Part shown: in pieces, positions 14,954 through 23,245 of the stretch
Position numbering within the stretch: the first letter of the stretch is position 1
Layout of the letters: each line of letters opens with the position of its first letter
Source of the DNA: B1SED10-75 sp964636865
Lineage (GTDB): Bacteria > Bacillota > Dethiobacteria > DTU022 > PWGO01
Assembly: GCA_964636865.1 (NCBI GenBank)
Contig: CAZWVJ010000018.1
Location: 1 to 32,713 of the forward strand
Length of the DNA: 32,713 bases
Direction of reading: 5' to 3'
Made by a program: the position numbers and the translations under genes
The notes under the pieces: model-generated
Seen by the model: the letters and a program-made list of their open reading frames with translations, nothing else
What the model was told of the DNA's origin: nothing
Databases searched by the model: none

Positions 14954-17059
14954 ATGAAAAAAATGAGGGTATATGAACTGGCTAGAGAACTGGGCACTAC
15001 CAGCAAAAAATTGATTGAAGTTTTAAAGGATATGAATATACCCATTAAAAACCATATGAGTTCTTTAGATGAAGATACAGCAAAGAAATTAATTTCAGTA
15101 TTAACCGGGCAACAAAAAGACCAGGAAGAAGAGTCAATTAAAAAGGGTGAGGAAAATATGCCTTCTACTGAAGAGAAAGATACCGTAGAAACTGCTAAAA
15201 CATCTTCCGGAGTGGAAGTTCAAGATAAAGATTCTGATACTCGTACGCTTGGTAGAAAAGCAAGAAAAGCCAGCATGGAAAAAGCCAGAAAAGAAACTAA
15301 AGAAGAAAAGAAAAAAATAGTATTGGAAGGAAATGTTAGCGTTAACGAACTTGCTTCTAAATTAGAAGACTCATCTACAAATGTTCTTTCTATTTTAATG
15401 GATTTAGGCATTCATTCTCATATTAATCAAGATCTTTCTCCGGATGTTATTGAACTTGTTGCTTCTGAATATGATGTAGAGGTTTCATATGAACGCGACA
15501 TGGAAGAAGAAAAACTTGGCGATGCTGAAAGTGAAGAAGAGAGCGAAGAAGAAAAAACCCCTCGTTATCCGGTTGTTGCTGTTCTCGGACATGTAGATCA
15601 CGGTAAAACTTCTTTATTGGATTATATTCGTAAGTCAAATGTAACAGACAGTGAAGCAGGGGGAATAACCCAACATATAGGAGCTTACAGAGTACTTATT
15701 AATGATAATGGCATTATCTTCTTGGATACACCGGGCCATGAAGCTTTTACTTCGATGAGAGCAAGAGGTGCTCAGGCTACTGATATTGCTATAATTGTAG
15801 TAGCGGCTAACGATGGAATAATGCCGCAAACAGTTGAAGCCATAAACCATGTAAAAGCTGCAGGGGTTAATATTATTGTTGCTATAAACAAAATAGACAA
15901 AAAGAATGCCAATATAGAAAGGGTAAAACAACAACTTGCCGATCAAGGGCTTATTCCTGAAGAATGGGGTGGAGATACAATTTGTGTGCCGGTTTGTGCC
16001 TTGAGCGGTGAGGGTATTGATGAATTATTAGAAATGATTGTGCTTGTTGCTGAAATGAATGAGTATAAAACTAATTTACATAAAACGGCTAAAGGTATTG
16101 TCATTGAGTCAAATCTTGATAAAGGAAAAGGCCCCTTGGCCACAGTTTTAATTCAAAATGGAACTCTTAAAATCGGAGACCCGGTAGTATGTGGACATAC
16201 ACATGGCAGAATAAGAGCAATGGTAGATGATCGGGGTGAAAATATTAAAGAAGCAGATGCATGCACACCTGTGAAGATTGTGGGATTAAACAATGTCCCC
16301 CAAGCCGGTGACCAAATGTATAAGGTAAATGATGAAAAATTTGCCCGTCATTTAGCGGAAAAAAGAGCGCAAAAACATAAAGAAAAATCAAGACAAGCTT
16401 CACCGGTTTCTTTCGATGATCTTTTTGAGCAAATTACAAAGGGAGAAGTTAAAGAGCTTAATTTGATCATAAAAGGGGATGTTCACGGTTCAGTAGAAGC
16501 GTTACAAGACTCTTTAATGAAATTAAGTATAGAAGAAGTTAAAATAAAAATAATTCACAGCGGTGTTGGTGCCGTTACAGAATCTGATGTCATGTTGGCA
16601 GCTGCGTCTAATGCTGCCATCATTGGGTTTAATGTAAGGCCGGATGCAAAGGCCCGTAAAATGGCAGAAACTGAAAATGTGGACATTCGCTCTTACCGAG
16701 TCATATATGAGGTAATAGAAGATGTGAAAGCAGCTGTGACAGGAATGCTTGACCCTGAATATAAAGAAGTGGTGCAAGGAGTAGCCGAAGTAAGGCAAAT
16801 CTTTAAATCTTCTCGTGTAGGAAATATAGCCGGGTCTTATATTTCAGAAGGAAAAATTTCCCGTAATAGTTCCATAAGAGTAATACGTGACGGCCAAACT
16901 TTAAAAGAAGGTAAAATTGCTTCTTTAAAACGTTTTAAAGAAGATGTCAAAGAAGTCTCCAGTGGTTATGAATGTGGGATACTTATAGATAATTTTAATG
17001 ATTTTAAAGAGGGTGATATTTTAGAAGCATATACGATGGAAGAAGTAAAAATAATTTAG
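14954..17059 (+). CDS. infB: Translation initiation factor IF-2
   Basis: 701-aa GTPase that brings initiator fMet-tRNA to the 30S subunit and promotes 50S joining. Two IF2_N modules are visible (MRVYELARELG near the start, and VSVNELASKLEDSSTNVLSILMDLG around 125-150), joined by a charged linker. The G domain has GHVDHGKT at 212-219, GGITQHIGAY, DTPGHE and NKID; beta-barrel domains and the C-terminal fMet-binding domain follow (ending LIDNFNDFKEGDILEAY). Start ATG 14954 has GGGAGG 9 nt upstream. An internal SD-like AGGGTGAGG (15144-15152) precedes an in-frame ATG at 15158 (Met69), which could give a shorter isoform as known for IF-2 in other bacteria. Confidence 0.97.
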   Translation: MKKMRVYELARELGTTSKKLIEVLKDMNIPIKNHMSSLDEDTAKKLISVLTGQQKDQEEESIKKGEENMPSTEEKDTVETAKTSSGVEVQDKDSDTRTLGRKARKASMEKARKETKEEKKKIVLEGNVSVNELASKLEDSSTNVLSILMDLGIHSHINQDLSPDVIELVASEYDVEVSYERDMEEEKLGDAESEEESEEEKTPRYPVVAVLGHVDHGKTSLLDYIRKSNVTDSEAGGITQHIGAYRVLINDNGIIFLDTPGHEAFTSMRARGAQATDIAIIVVAANDGIMPQTVEAINHVKAAGVNIIVAINKIDKKNANIERVKQQLADQGLIPEEWGGDTICVPVCALSGEGIDELLEMIVLVAEMNEYKTNLHKTAKGIVIESNLDKGKGPLATVLIQNGTLKIGDPVVCGHTHGRIRAMVDDRGENIKEADACTPVKIVGLNNVPQAGDQMYKVNDEKFARHLAEKRAQKHKEKSRQASPVSFDDLFEQITKGEVKELNLIIKGDVHGSVEALQDSLMKLSIEEVKIKIIHSGVGAVTESDVMLAAASNAAIIGFNVRPDAKARKMAETENVDIRSYRVIYEVIEDVKAAVTGMLDPEYKEVVQGVAEVRQIFKSSRVGNIAGSYISEGKISRNSSIRVIRDGQTLKEGKIASLKRFKEDVKEVSSGYECGILIDNFNDFKEGDILEAYTMEEVKII

Positions 17060-17096
17060 CAATTCCTTTTCTTTTAGATTGATAGGAGGAACAAAC

Positions 17097-17459
17097 ATGA
17101 GTAGTTCACGTTTATACCGTGTTGCAGGTCAAATTAAAAAAGAAATAAGTGAAGTCATAAGAAATGAAATTAAAGATCCGCGGGTAATACCTGCTAAAAC
17201 TTCTATTACTGAGGTACAGGTTTCCAGAGACTTAGGTCATGCATGGGTTTATGTGAGTATCTTTGAAGAAAATGAGGGCGAAAGAAATGCTGTTCTTGAA
17301 GCTTTACAAAAAGCATCGGGTTTTATTCGCACGGAAATAGGGAAAAGAATTCGACTACGCCATATACCGGAGATACATATTATTTCCGATCATTCTATTG
17401 AATATGGCTCTCATATTGATAATGTTTTAAAATCAATTATGCCTGAAAAGGATAATTAA
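17097..17459 (+). CDS. rbfA: Ribosome-binding factor A
   Basis: 120-aa KH-like protein that binds the 30S subunit near the 16S 5' end and is needed for late maturation and cold adaptation. Signature features are RLYRVAGQIKKEISEVIRNEIKDPRV, VSRDLGHAWVYVSIF and IRTEIGKRIRLRHIPEIHI. The ATG at 17097 is chosen over an upstream in-frame TTG (17079) because TAGGAGGA (17083-17090) is correctly placed 6 nt before the ATG and would be inside the longer form. The stop is 1 nt before nrnA. ylxP, next to rbfA in Bacillus, is absent. Confidence 0.95.
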   Translation: MSSSRLYRVAGQIKKEISEVIRNEIKDPRVIPAKTSITEVQVSRDLGHAWVYVSIFEENEGERNAVLEALQKASGFIRTEIGKRIRLRHIPEIHIISDHSIEYGSHIDNVLKSIMPEKDN

Positions 17460-17460
17460 T

Positions 17461-18468
17461 ATGGAAAATGATATTTTTGCAAGGGTGTTGGATATTTTTA
17501 AAAAAAAAGAATCATTTTTTTTGGTTTCCCATTATCTGCCTGATGGAGATAGTATTGGATCGTTAGTAGCCTTAGCCAATGCTCTTTTAAATAAAGGCAA
17601 AAAAATAACTGTTTTTTGCCGGGATGAGGTTCCTGCCATATATAAATTTTTGAATGAACCGGCAATTATTTCCAATGATTTTGATGCAGAAACAACAGAA
17701 GGGAACACTTTAATTGTTCTTGATTGCAGTGATACATCTCGCACAGGAATTTCCTTAGAGCAATTGAGCAAGTTTGAAGAAATTGTTAATATAGATCACC
17801 ATGTAACCAATGAGTATTTTGGCGATGTAAATCTGGTTGATCCGGGAGCCTCTGCAACCGGAGAAATCATTTATGAATTGATCAACAGAGGAAATATTGA
17901 TTTAGATGTAAAAGTGGCTCAAGCACTGTATGTAGCCATATCTACTGATACAGGTTCATTTAAATACGAAAATTCAACTCCCCGGGCCCACCAGGTAGTT
18001 GCCGATTTAATGGTAAATCATAAATTAAACCCTTCTTTAATTTCCCAAAAAATTTTTGATGAAAAACCACTGGCATATTTTTTACTGCTAAACAAGGCTC
18101 TCTCTTCATTAGAACTATTTGGAGATGGGAAAATAGCCTGTATGACGTTAAGTGAAGAATATTTATTTGAAGTAGGCACTACTTTGGAAACTATTGACGG
18201 CATAGTTAATTACGCTAAAAGCATTGATACTGTGGAAATTGGAATACTTTTTTATGTAAATGGAAAAGGAGAAGTAAAGGTGGGTTTAAGGAGTAAAGAA
18301 GTTGATGTAAGCCAAATAGCCGCAAATTTTAACGGCGGCGGACATAAAAAAGCTGCAGGATTTCGTTCGGAAGATATTTATTCACATACGAAAAAGAAAA
18401 CTCTGGAAGCTGCAGCCAGCCTTATTTCAAATCATTACCAGAAGGCACATGCCTCCGATTTTAAATGA
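17461..18468 (+). CDS. nrnA: DHH-family nanoRNase/pAp phosphatase
   Basis: 335-aa phosphoesterase that degrades 2-5 nt RNAs and dephosphorylates pAp to AMP (NrnA family). The DHH domain has HYLPDGDSIGS (PDGD 27-30) and DHHVTN (D112-H113-H114), both manganese-binding; the DHHA1 domain ends with GGGHKKAAGF (GGGH 292-295). The ATG lies 1 nt after the rbfA stop, so it is translationally coupled. The placement between rbfA and truB is common in Clostridia and links small-RNA turnover to the ribosome-maturation operon. Confidence 0.93.
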   Translation: MENDIFARVLDIFKKKESFFLVSHYLPDGDSIGSLVALANALLNKGKKITVFCRDEVPAIYKFLNEPAIISNDFDAETTEGNTLIVLDCSDTSRTGISLEQLSKFEEIVNIDHHVTNEYFGDVNLVDPGASATGEIIYELINRGNIDLDVKVAQALYVAISTDTGSFKYENSTPRAHQVVADLMVNHKLNPSLISQKIFDEKPLAYFLLLNKALSSLELFGDGKIACMTLSEEYLFEVGTTLETIDGIVNYAKSIDTVEIGILFYVNGKGEVKVGLRSKEVDVSQIAANFNGGGHKKAAGFRSEDIYSHTKKKTLEAAASLISNHYQKAHASDFK

Positions 18469-18516
18469 AATTTATTTTGCATTAAGAATTAAGCTTAAAA
18501 ATGATGGTGGTTTGCA

Positions 18517-19431
18517 ATGAATGCTATATTGAATATATTGAAACCAGCCGGTATGACCTCCCATGATGTGGTAGCATTTACCCGCAAAAAATTGCCTGGA
18601 ATTAAAATTGGGCATACGGGAACTTTAGATCCTGCCGCAGCAGGGGTATTGCCTGTATGTTTGGGTAAGGCTACACGTATTTCTTCGTATCTTTTAAGGG
18701 GTAAAAAGGCCTACAGAGGGGAAATTACTCTGGGAATAACTACAGATACTTTGGACGGGGAAGGTGAAATACATTCTATTCATACTGTACCTGAATTATA
18801 TATAGATGCTATAAAAAATATCTTGTCCAATTATATAGGCGAAATAAATCAAACGCCGCCTGCATATTCTGCGGTTCACTATCAGGGTAAAAAGTTATAT
18901 AAATGGGCACATGAAGGGTCAACAATTGATTCCCCTTCACGTAAAATAAATATCTTTCAATTAAAACTTGTGGAGTATTTTAAAAGTAAATTTTCCAGGT
19001 TAATTCTTGATATTGAATGTTCACACGGTACTTACATTAGAACTTTAGCCCAGCAAATTGGAGAAGAAATTGGCAGTGGAGCACATTTATCTTTTTTAGT
19101 GAGGACTAAGGTGGAAAATTTTAACCTTGAAGAAAGTGTTACTTTAGAAAAACTAGATAATGCTGTTGCGAAACAAAATATTGATAAATTATTATATCCT
19201 ATGGATTATGCTTTGCAGGAATTGGATTGGGTAAAAATAGTTAATGAAGCAATTCCATATCTGGCTAGCGGCAATTACTTATTTAAAAGTCAAGTAGTGT
19301 GTGATAAAAAATATACTGCAGATGAAAAATTATGGAGAATATATGATCATAAAAACAACTTTTGGGGCATCGGACAGTGGGAAATTACTTCTCAGGGACT
19401 AATGTTTAAGCCGCAAAAGATATTACGTTAG
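18517..19431 (+). CDS. truB: tRNA pseudouridine(55) synthase TruB
   Basis: 304-aa enzyme that makes pseudouridine-55 in the T-loop of tRNAs. The N-terminal catalytic domain has GMTSHDVV and GHTGTLDPAAAGVLPVCLGKATR with the catalytic Asp38; further motifs are QTPPAYSAVHYQGKKLYKWAHEG and CSHGTYIRTLAQQIG. A C-terminal PUA-like domain follows (about 230-304). The ATG is preceded by a weak SD (GGTGG, 18505-18510), so initiation may be modest. A 48-nt spacer separates it from nrnA and ribF follows 21 nt later. Confidence 0.95.
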   Translation: MNAILNILKPAGMTSHDVVAFTRKKLPGIKIGHTGTLDPAAAGVLPVCLGKATRISSYLLRGKKAYRGEITLGITTDTLDGEGEIHSIHTVPELYIDAIKNILSNYIGEINQTPPAYSAVHYQGKKLYKWAHEGSTIDSPSRKINIFQLKLVEYFKSKFSRLILDIECSHGTYIRTLAQQIGEEIGSGAHLSFLVRTKVENFNLEESVTLEKLDNAVAKQNIDKLLYPMDYALQELDWVKIVNEAIPYLASGNYLFKSQVVCDKKYTADEKLWRIYDHKNNFWGIGQWEITSQGLMFKPQKILR

Positions 19432-19452
19432 TATAAAAAGGAGTTACATCAG

Positions 19453-20436
19453 ATGCAGATAATCAATGGTATTGACAATTTGCCGGTTAAATGTAAAGAA
19501 AATATCTATTTAGCCCTAGGTAATTTTGACGGGGTTCATCGGGGGCATCAATCAGTAATTAAAAAAACAGTAGAAATGGCCAAAGAAAAAAATTTTTTTA
19601 GTGGGGCTCTTGTTTTTGAACCTCACCCGGCTAAAATTATAAACCCTAATAGTAATTTGCAAATTATGACTAATGTGAAAATGAAAGCCGACATTTTAAC
19701 ACTTCTGGGAATAGATTACCTTATTGTTGAGCCTTTTACCGGTCATATTGCCCAAATTCCCCCTCATAAATTTTTGGATATTTATTTAAAAGATAGGGTA
19801 AATCCAAAGGGCGTAGTAACAGGTTTTGATTATACTTTTGGTAAAAACGCCGATGGAAATACGGAGAGGTTAATTAAATGGGGACAAGAAAATAATATAG
19901 AGATAGAAATATGTCCGCCTATAAACATAGAAGGCAATATAGTTAGCAGTTCTATTATTCGAAATATGCTTTTAGAAGGGAAAGTAAGAGAGGCTTCAAA
20001 GTATTTAAATTATTATTATTACCGCTATGGAGAAGTAGTAAAAGGCGACGGCAGGGGAAAAAAGATGGGTTTTCCAACTGCCAATGTAAAAATTTCCAAA
20101 GAACTTATTTTACCGGGTGAAGGTGTATATTATACTCTTATAGAAAAAGATGAAGAATTGTTTTGTGGGGCCGGCAATATTGGAATGCGTCCTACATTTG
20201 GCAGTGGAGAGTTAACCTTAGAGGTTAATATCTTAAATTTTGAAGGTAATATTTATGGCAGTGAAATCACCGTTTATTTCATTGAAAAAATTAGAGATGA
20301 ATTTGCTTTTGCCACTGTAGATGATTTTAAAAAACAATTGTCCAAAGATGTTGATATCATACGTAAACTTGCACAAGAACCTTTGGACGGTTTATTGCCC
20401 AAGATCAATAATTATCGGAAAATATCTACCAATTAA
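19453..20436 (+). CDS. ribF: Bifunctional riboflavin kinase/FAD synthetase
   Basis: 327-aa enzyme converting riboflavin to FMN and then FAD. The N-terminal nucleotidyltransferase domain shows GNFDGVHRGH (H29 and H32 in the HxGH motif) and SSSIIRNML near 170. The C-terminal riboflavin kinase domain shows GDGRGKKMGFPTAN (GFPTAN 206-211). SD AAGGAG (19438-19443) is 9 nt before the ATG. It is the last gene before the rpsO promoter and supplies FAD, used by several flavoenzymes including the two encoded at the left of the window. Confidence 0.95.
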   Translation: MQIINGIDNLPVKCKENIYLALGNFDGVHRGHQSVIKKTVEMAKEKNFFSGALVFEPHPAKIINPNSNLQIMTNVKMKADILTLLGIDYLIVEPFTGHIAQIPPHKFLDIYLKDRVNPKGVVTGFDYTFGKNADGNTERLIKWGQENNIEIEICPPINIEGNIVSSSIIRNMLLEGKVREASKYLNYYYYRYGEVVKGDGRGKKMGFPTANVKISKELILPGEGVYYTLIEKDEELFCGAGNIGMRPTFGSGELTLEVNILNFEGNIYGSEITVYFIEKIRDEFAFATVDDFKKQLSKDVDIIRKLAQEPLDGLLPKINNYRKISTN

Positions 20437-20477
20437 TTATAAGTTAAACCTTAATTTACTTTACTTCGTTGAAGTAT

Positions 20478-20504
20478 AAATTTGAAAGGGCTTCAATTTT
20501 GTTT
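20478..20504 (+). terminator. Weak terminator candidate after ribF
   Basis: TTGAA (20482-20486) and TTCAA (20492-20496) enclose AGGGC, with AAA/TTT pairs beyond one mismatch, followed by TTTTGTTT. The stem is AT-rich and overlaps the -35 of the rpsO promoter, so any termination would be partial. Confidence 0.35.
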
Positions 20505-20530
20505 ACACCTACAAGTAGATATGATAAACT
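20502..20530 (+). promoter_or_regulatory. rpsO: rpsO promoter
   Basis: TTTACA (20502-20507), 17 nt, TAAACT (20525-20530). Start near 20537 places the whole rpsO leader structure in the transcript. This would allow rpsO-pnp to be transcribed independently of the upstream operon. Confidence 0.55.
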
Positions 20531-20540
20531 ATTTTATGTG

Positions 20541-20615
20541 GATGAACCATAAGCTAGGTTTTGCGTTCCCCGGCGTATTACTTGGCTTATGGGGATAAAT
20601 ACAACGAGGGAGGTG
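20541..20615 (+). promoter_or_regulatory. Probable S15 autoregulatory leader of rpsO
   Basis: CCATAAGC (20547-20554) pairs perfectly with GCTTATGG (20585-20592), and TAGG/CTTG extend the helix inward with two G-U pairs, giving a 12-bp stem (20547-20558 with 20581-20592). The 22-nt loop contains GCGTTCCCCGGCG. Its CCCC could pair with the adjacent GGGGA (20591-20595) or with the rpsO ribosome binding site GAGGGAGG (20606-20613), a layout suited to blocking translation. Ribosomal protein S15 leaders with such helices and G-U/G-C motifs are known in several bacterial groups. The exact class cannot be assigned without a covariance search. Confidence 0.6.
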
Positions 20616-20623
20616 TGTAGCTA

Positions 20624-20890
20624 TTGATTACCCAAGATAAAAAAAGAGAGATAATCAATAATTATCAGTTACACGAAAATGATACAGGCTCGCCGGAAGT
20701 ACAAATAGCTATTTTAACCGAGCGTATCAATTATTTAAATGAGCATTTAAAGAAACATAAAAAAGATCATCATTCACAGAGAGGTCTTTTGAAATTAGTA
20801 GGAAAAAGAAGAGGTTTGCTGGATTATTTAAGAAATAATAATCCAGAGCGTTACAGAACGATTTTGCAAGAACTTGGTTTAAGGAAGTAA
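20624..20890 (+). CDS. rpsO: 30S ribosomal protein S15
   Basis: 88-aa primary 16S rRNA-binding protein of the small-subunit platform; full normal length. Signature elements are GSPEVQIAILTERINYLNEHLKKHKKDHHSQRGLL and the C-terminal KRRGLLDYLRNNNPERYRTI. TTG start with GAGGGAGGTG (20606-20615) about 8-10 nt upstream; family members normally begin with M-(I/L)-x-x-x-KK, which this start reproduces. It has its own promoter and a structured leader that probably mediates feedback by S15. A hairpin separates it from pnp. Confidence 0.97.
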   Translation: MITQDKKREIINNYQLHENDTGSPEVQIAILTERINYLNEHLKKHKKDHHSQRGLLKLVGKRRGLLDYLRNNNPERYRTILQELGLRK

Positions 20891-20917
20891 TTAAAAATTT
20901 ATTATTATATTTTAATT

Positions 20918-20944
20918 CAAAGCGGGGTGGACAACCCCGCTTTG
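20918..20944 (+). terminator. rpsO-pnp intergenic hairpin
   Basis: CAAAGCGGGGT (20918-20928) pairs perfectly with ACCCCGCTTTG (20934-20944) around GGACA: an 11-bp GC-rich stem with only a short T-run (TTTG then TAAATT). It may terminate part of the rpsO transcripts, or act as a processing or stability element ahead of pnp, whose SD follows at 20951-20958. Confidence 0.7.
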
Positions 20945-20964
20945 TAAATTAAAGGAGGAATTTA

Positions 20965-23118
20965 ATGTTGGAAACATTTAAAGTAGACTATGGTGGACAG
21001 GAACTAATTCTTGAAACAGGGAAACTTGCCAAGCAAGCAAGTGGTGCAGTAAAAGTTCAGCATGGCGAGACAGTTGTGCTGGTAACAGCTACTGTTTCAG
21101 ACGAGCCTCGGGAAGGAGTAGATTTTTTTCCTCTGACTGTTGATTATGAAGAAAGATTATATGCTGTGGGCAGAATACCCGGCGGTTTTATAAAACGAGA
21201 AGGACGTCCTACTGAAAAGGCAATTTTGGCTGCCAGATTAACTGACAGGCCTTTGCGTCCTTTATTTCCCGATAAATTCCGCAATTCTGTCCATATTGTT
21301 TCTACAGTTATGTCTGTAGACCAAGACTGTCCTCCAGAGCCATTGTCGATAATTGGTGCTTCGGCGGCTCTTTCCATCTCAAAGATACCTTTTGATGGAC
21401 CGGTAGCTGCAACAGTAATGGGAGTTGTAGATGGCCAACCTATAGTGAATCCATCAGTAGAAGAACAAGAAAAAAGCAGTCTTCATTTACTTATTGCCGG
21501 CAGGAAAGATTCTACTATGATGGTTGAATCAATAGCGGAGGAAATCAGTGAAGAAAAGTTGATGGATTCTATCGAAAAAGGACATGAAGAAATTAAAAAA
21601 ATCATTTCTGCCCAGGAAGAAATGATGGAAAAATTAGGAGAAGCGAAAATGGAAGTGGAGGTTTCGGAGGAATTTCCTGCTGAAGTATTGGATAACATGT
21701 ATGGGGAAATAGAAAATAAAATTAATGAAGCACTGCGCATTTCGGAAAAAAAAGAAAGAGAAGCTCAAATTGATCAGGTAAGAAATGAGTTTTTAGAAAA
21801 ATACCTGGAATTGTATCCAGAAGAAGAAAACAAGATAAAAGAAGTATTTGATGGAAAACTAAAAGAGGCATTACGGCAAATGATCTTGAATGAAAAATTA
21901 AGACCGGATGGCCGAAAACCGGAAGAAATTAGAGAAATAACTTGTGAAACCGGTATTCTACCAAGAACTCACGGCTCCGGATTGTTTACCCGTGGACAAA
22001 CCCAGATATTAACAGCATGTACACTAGGGGCCTTAAGGGAAGTTCAAATTCTTGATGGATTGGGAATTGAAGAATCAAAACGATTTATGCACCACTATAA
22101 CTTTCCACCTTATAGCGTTGGAGAAACCGGTTTTATGCGAGGTCCGGGAAGAAGGGAAATCGGCCATGGAGCATTGGCCGAGCATGCTTTAGAATCTATA
22201 ATACCCGATAAAGAGAGTTTTCCTTATACCATCAGGCTTGTTTCGGAGGTTTTAGAATCTAATGGCTCTACTTCCATGGGTAGTGTTTGCGCCAGTTCTC
22301 TGGCATTAATGGATGCCGGCGTAGCAATAGAAAAAGCAGTTTCCGGAATAGCAATGGGAATGATTAAAGAAGGTGAAAATATTGAAATCCTTTCTGACAT
22401 CCAGGGTATAGAGGATTTTCTTGGAGATATGGATTTTAAAGTTGCCGGCACCAGAGAAGGTATAAATGCTTTGCAGTTAGATACAAAGATAAAAGGACTC
22501 TCAAGGGACGTTATGGCTATGGCTATTTCCAAAGCCAGAAAAGGATACCTTTATATAATGGATATTATGGATAAAACCATTGCGAGCCCCAGGGAAGAAC
22601 TTTCACCTTATGCACCCCGCATCTTTACTATGTATATTGATGTGGATAAAATTAGAGACGTTATTGGCCCGGGAGGCAAAATGATTAATAAAATAATTGC
22701 CGATACCGGAGCTGATGTAGATATTGAGCCTGATGGCAAAGTATATATTGCAGCAACAGACAAGGAAGCAGGAGATAAAGCAAAAGAGATGATAGAAAAT
22801 TTGGTGAAAGATGTGGAGCCCGGTAAAACCTACCTCGGTAAAGTAACCAGAGTCGAAAAATATGGAGCCTTTGTTGAAGTATTGCCCGGGAAAGAAGGTC
22901 TTGTACATATTTCAAATTTAGATTATGGTCATGTAGATAAAACTGAAAATGTAGTTAATCTTGGCGATGAAGTTTTAGTGAAGGTATTAGGTATTGATGA
23001 TCGAGGTAGAATAGACCTTTCTAGAAAAGAAGCCATGGATAAACCTACAGGCAATGAAGATAAAACATCTAAAAATAATAATAGTGAAAAAAATAAAGAT
23101 TTTAAAAAGAAACGATAA
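20965..23118 (+). CDS. pnp: Polyribonucleotide nucleotidyltransferase (PNPase)
   Basis: 717-aa phosphorolytic 3'-5' exoribonuclease, trimeric, a core RNA-decay enzyme. Domain order: first RNase PH domain (1-230, FFPLTVDYEERLYAVGRIPGGF), helical linker (240-310), second RNase PH domain (about 315-545) with the active-site region GDMDFKVAGT (487-496), KH domain (IRDVIGPGGKMINKI, about 556-615) and S1 domain (YLGKVTRVEKYGAFVEV, about 625-690). A basic, Asn/Lys-rich tail ends the protein. Strong SD AAAGGAGGA before the ATG. The preceding hairpin is in the position where E. coli pnp is cleaved and autoregulated, although that mechanism is not shown here. Confidence 0.97.
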   Translation: MLETFKVDYGGQELILETGKLAKQASGAVKVQHGETVVLVTATVSDEPREGVDFFPLTVDYEERLYAVGRIPGGFIKREGRPTEKAILAARLTDRPLRPLFPDKFRNSVHIVSTVMSVDQDCPPEPLSIIGASAALSISKIPFDGPVAATVMGVVDGQPIVNPSVEEQEKSSLHLLIAGRKDSTMMVESIAEEISEEKLMDSIEKGHEEIKKIISAQEEMMEKLGEAKMEVEVSEEFPAEVLDNMYGEIENKINEALRISEKKEREAQIDQVRNEFLEKYLELYPEEENKIKEVFDGKLKEALRQMILNEKLRPDGRKPEEIREITCETGILPRTHGSGLFTRGQTQILTACTLGALREVQILDGLGIEESKRFMHHYNFPPYSVGETGFMRGPGRREIGHGALAEHALESIIPDKESFPYTIRLVSEVLESNGSTSMGSVCASSLALMDAGVAIEKAVSGIAMGMIKEGENIEILSDIQGIEDFLGDMDFKVAGTREGINALQLDTKIKGLSRDVMAMAISKARKGYLYIMDIMDKTIASPREELSPYAPRIFTMYIDVDKIRDVIGPGGKMINKIIADTGADVDIEPDGKVYIAATDKEAGDKAKEMIENLVKDVEPGKTYLGKVTRVEKYGAFVEVLPGKEGLVHISNLDYGHVDKTENVVNLGDEVLVKVLGIDDRGRIDLSRKEAMDKPTGNEDKTSKNNNSEKNKDFKKKR

Positions 23119-23135
23119 AATAGTTTTGTTACTTT

Positions 23136-23154
23136 AAAAAGCGTTGTCTTTTTT
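23136..23154 (+). terminator. Weak terminator candidate after pnp
   Basis: AAAAAG (23136-23141) and CTTTTT (23148-23153) around CGTTGT, with the T-run partly inside the stem. The stem is almost all A-T, so function is doubtful. Confidence 0.25.
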
Positions 23155-23180
23155 ATAGTTTTGGATTATTACTTAGAAAG

Positions 23181-23218
23181 CGGCGCATATCTCAATAAAT
23201 ATGAATTGGTATGCGCTG
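23181..23218 (+). repeat. Inverted repeat upstream of dut
   Basis: CGGCGCATA (23181-23189) pairs with TATGCGCTG (23210-23218) with one G-U pair, enclosing a 20-nt AT-rich loop. There is no T-tract, and the dut ribosome binding site lies 12 nt after the stem. It could be an RNA hairpin controlling dut expression or a DNA operator. Confidence 0.5.
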
Positions 23219-23245
23219 TTATGTGAATTACAGGAGAACAATATT

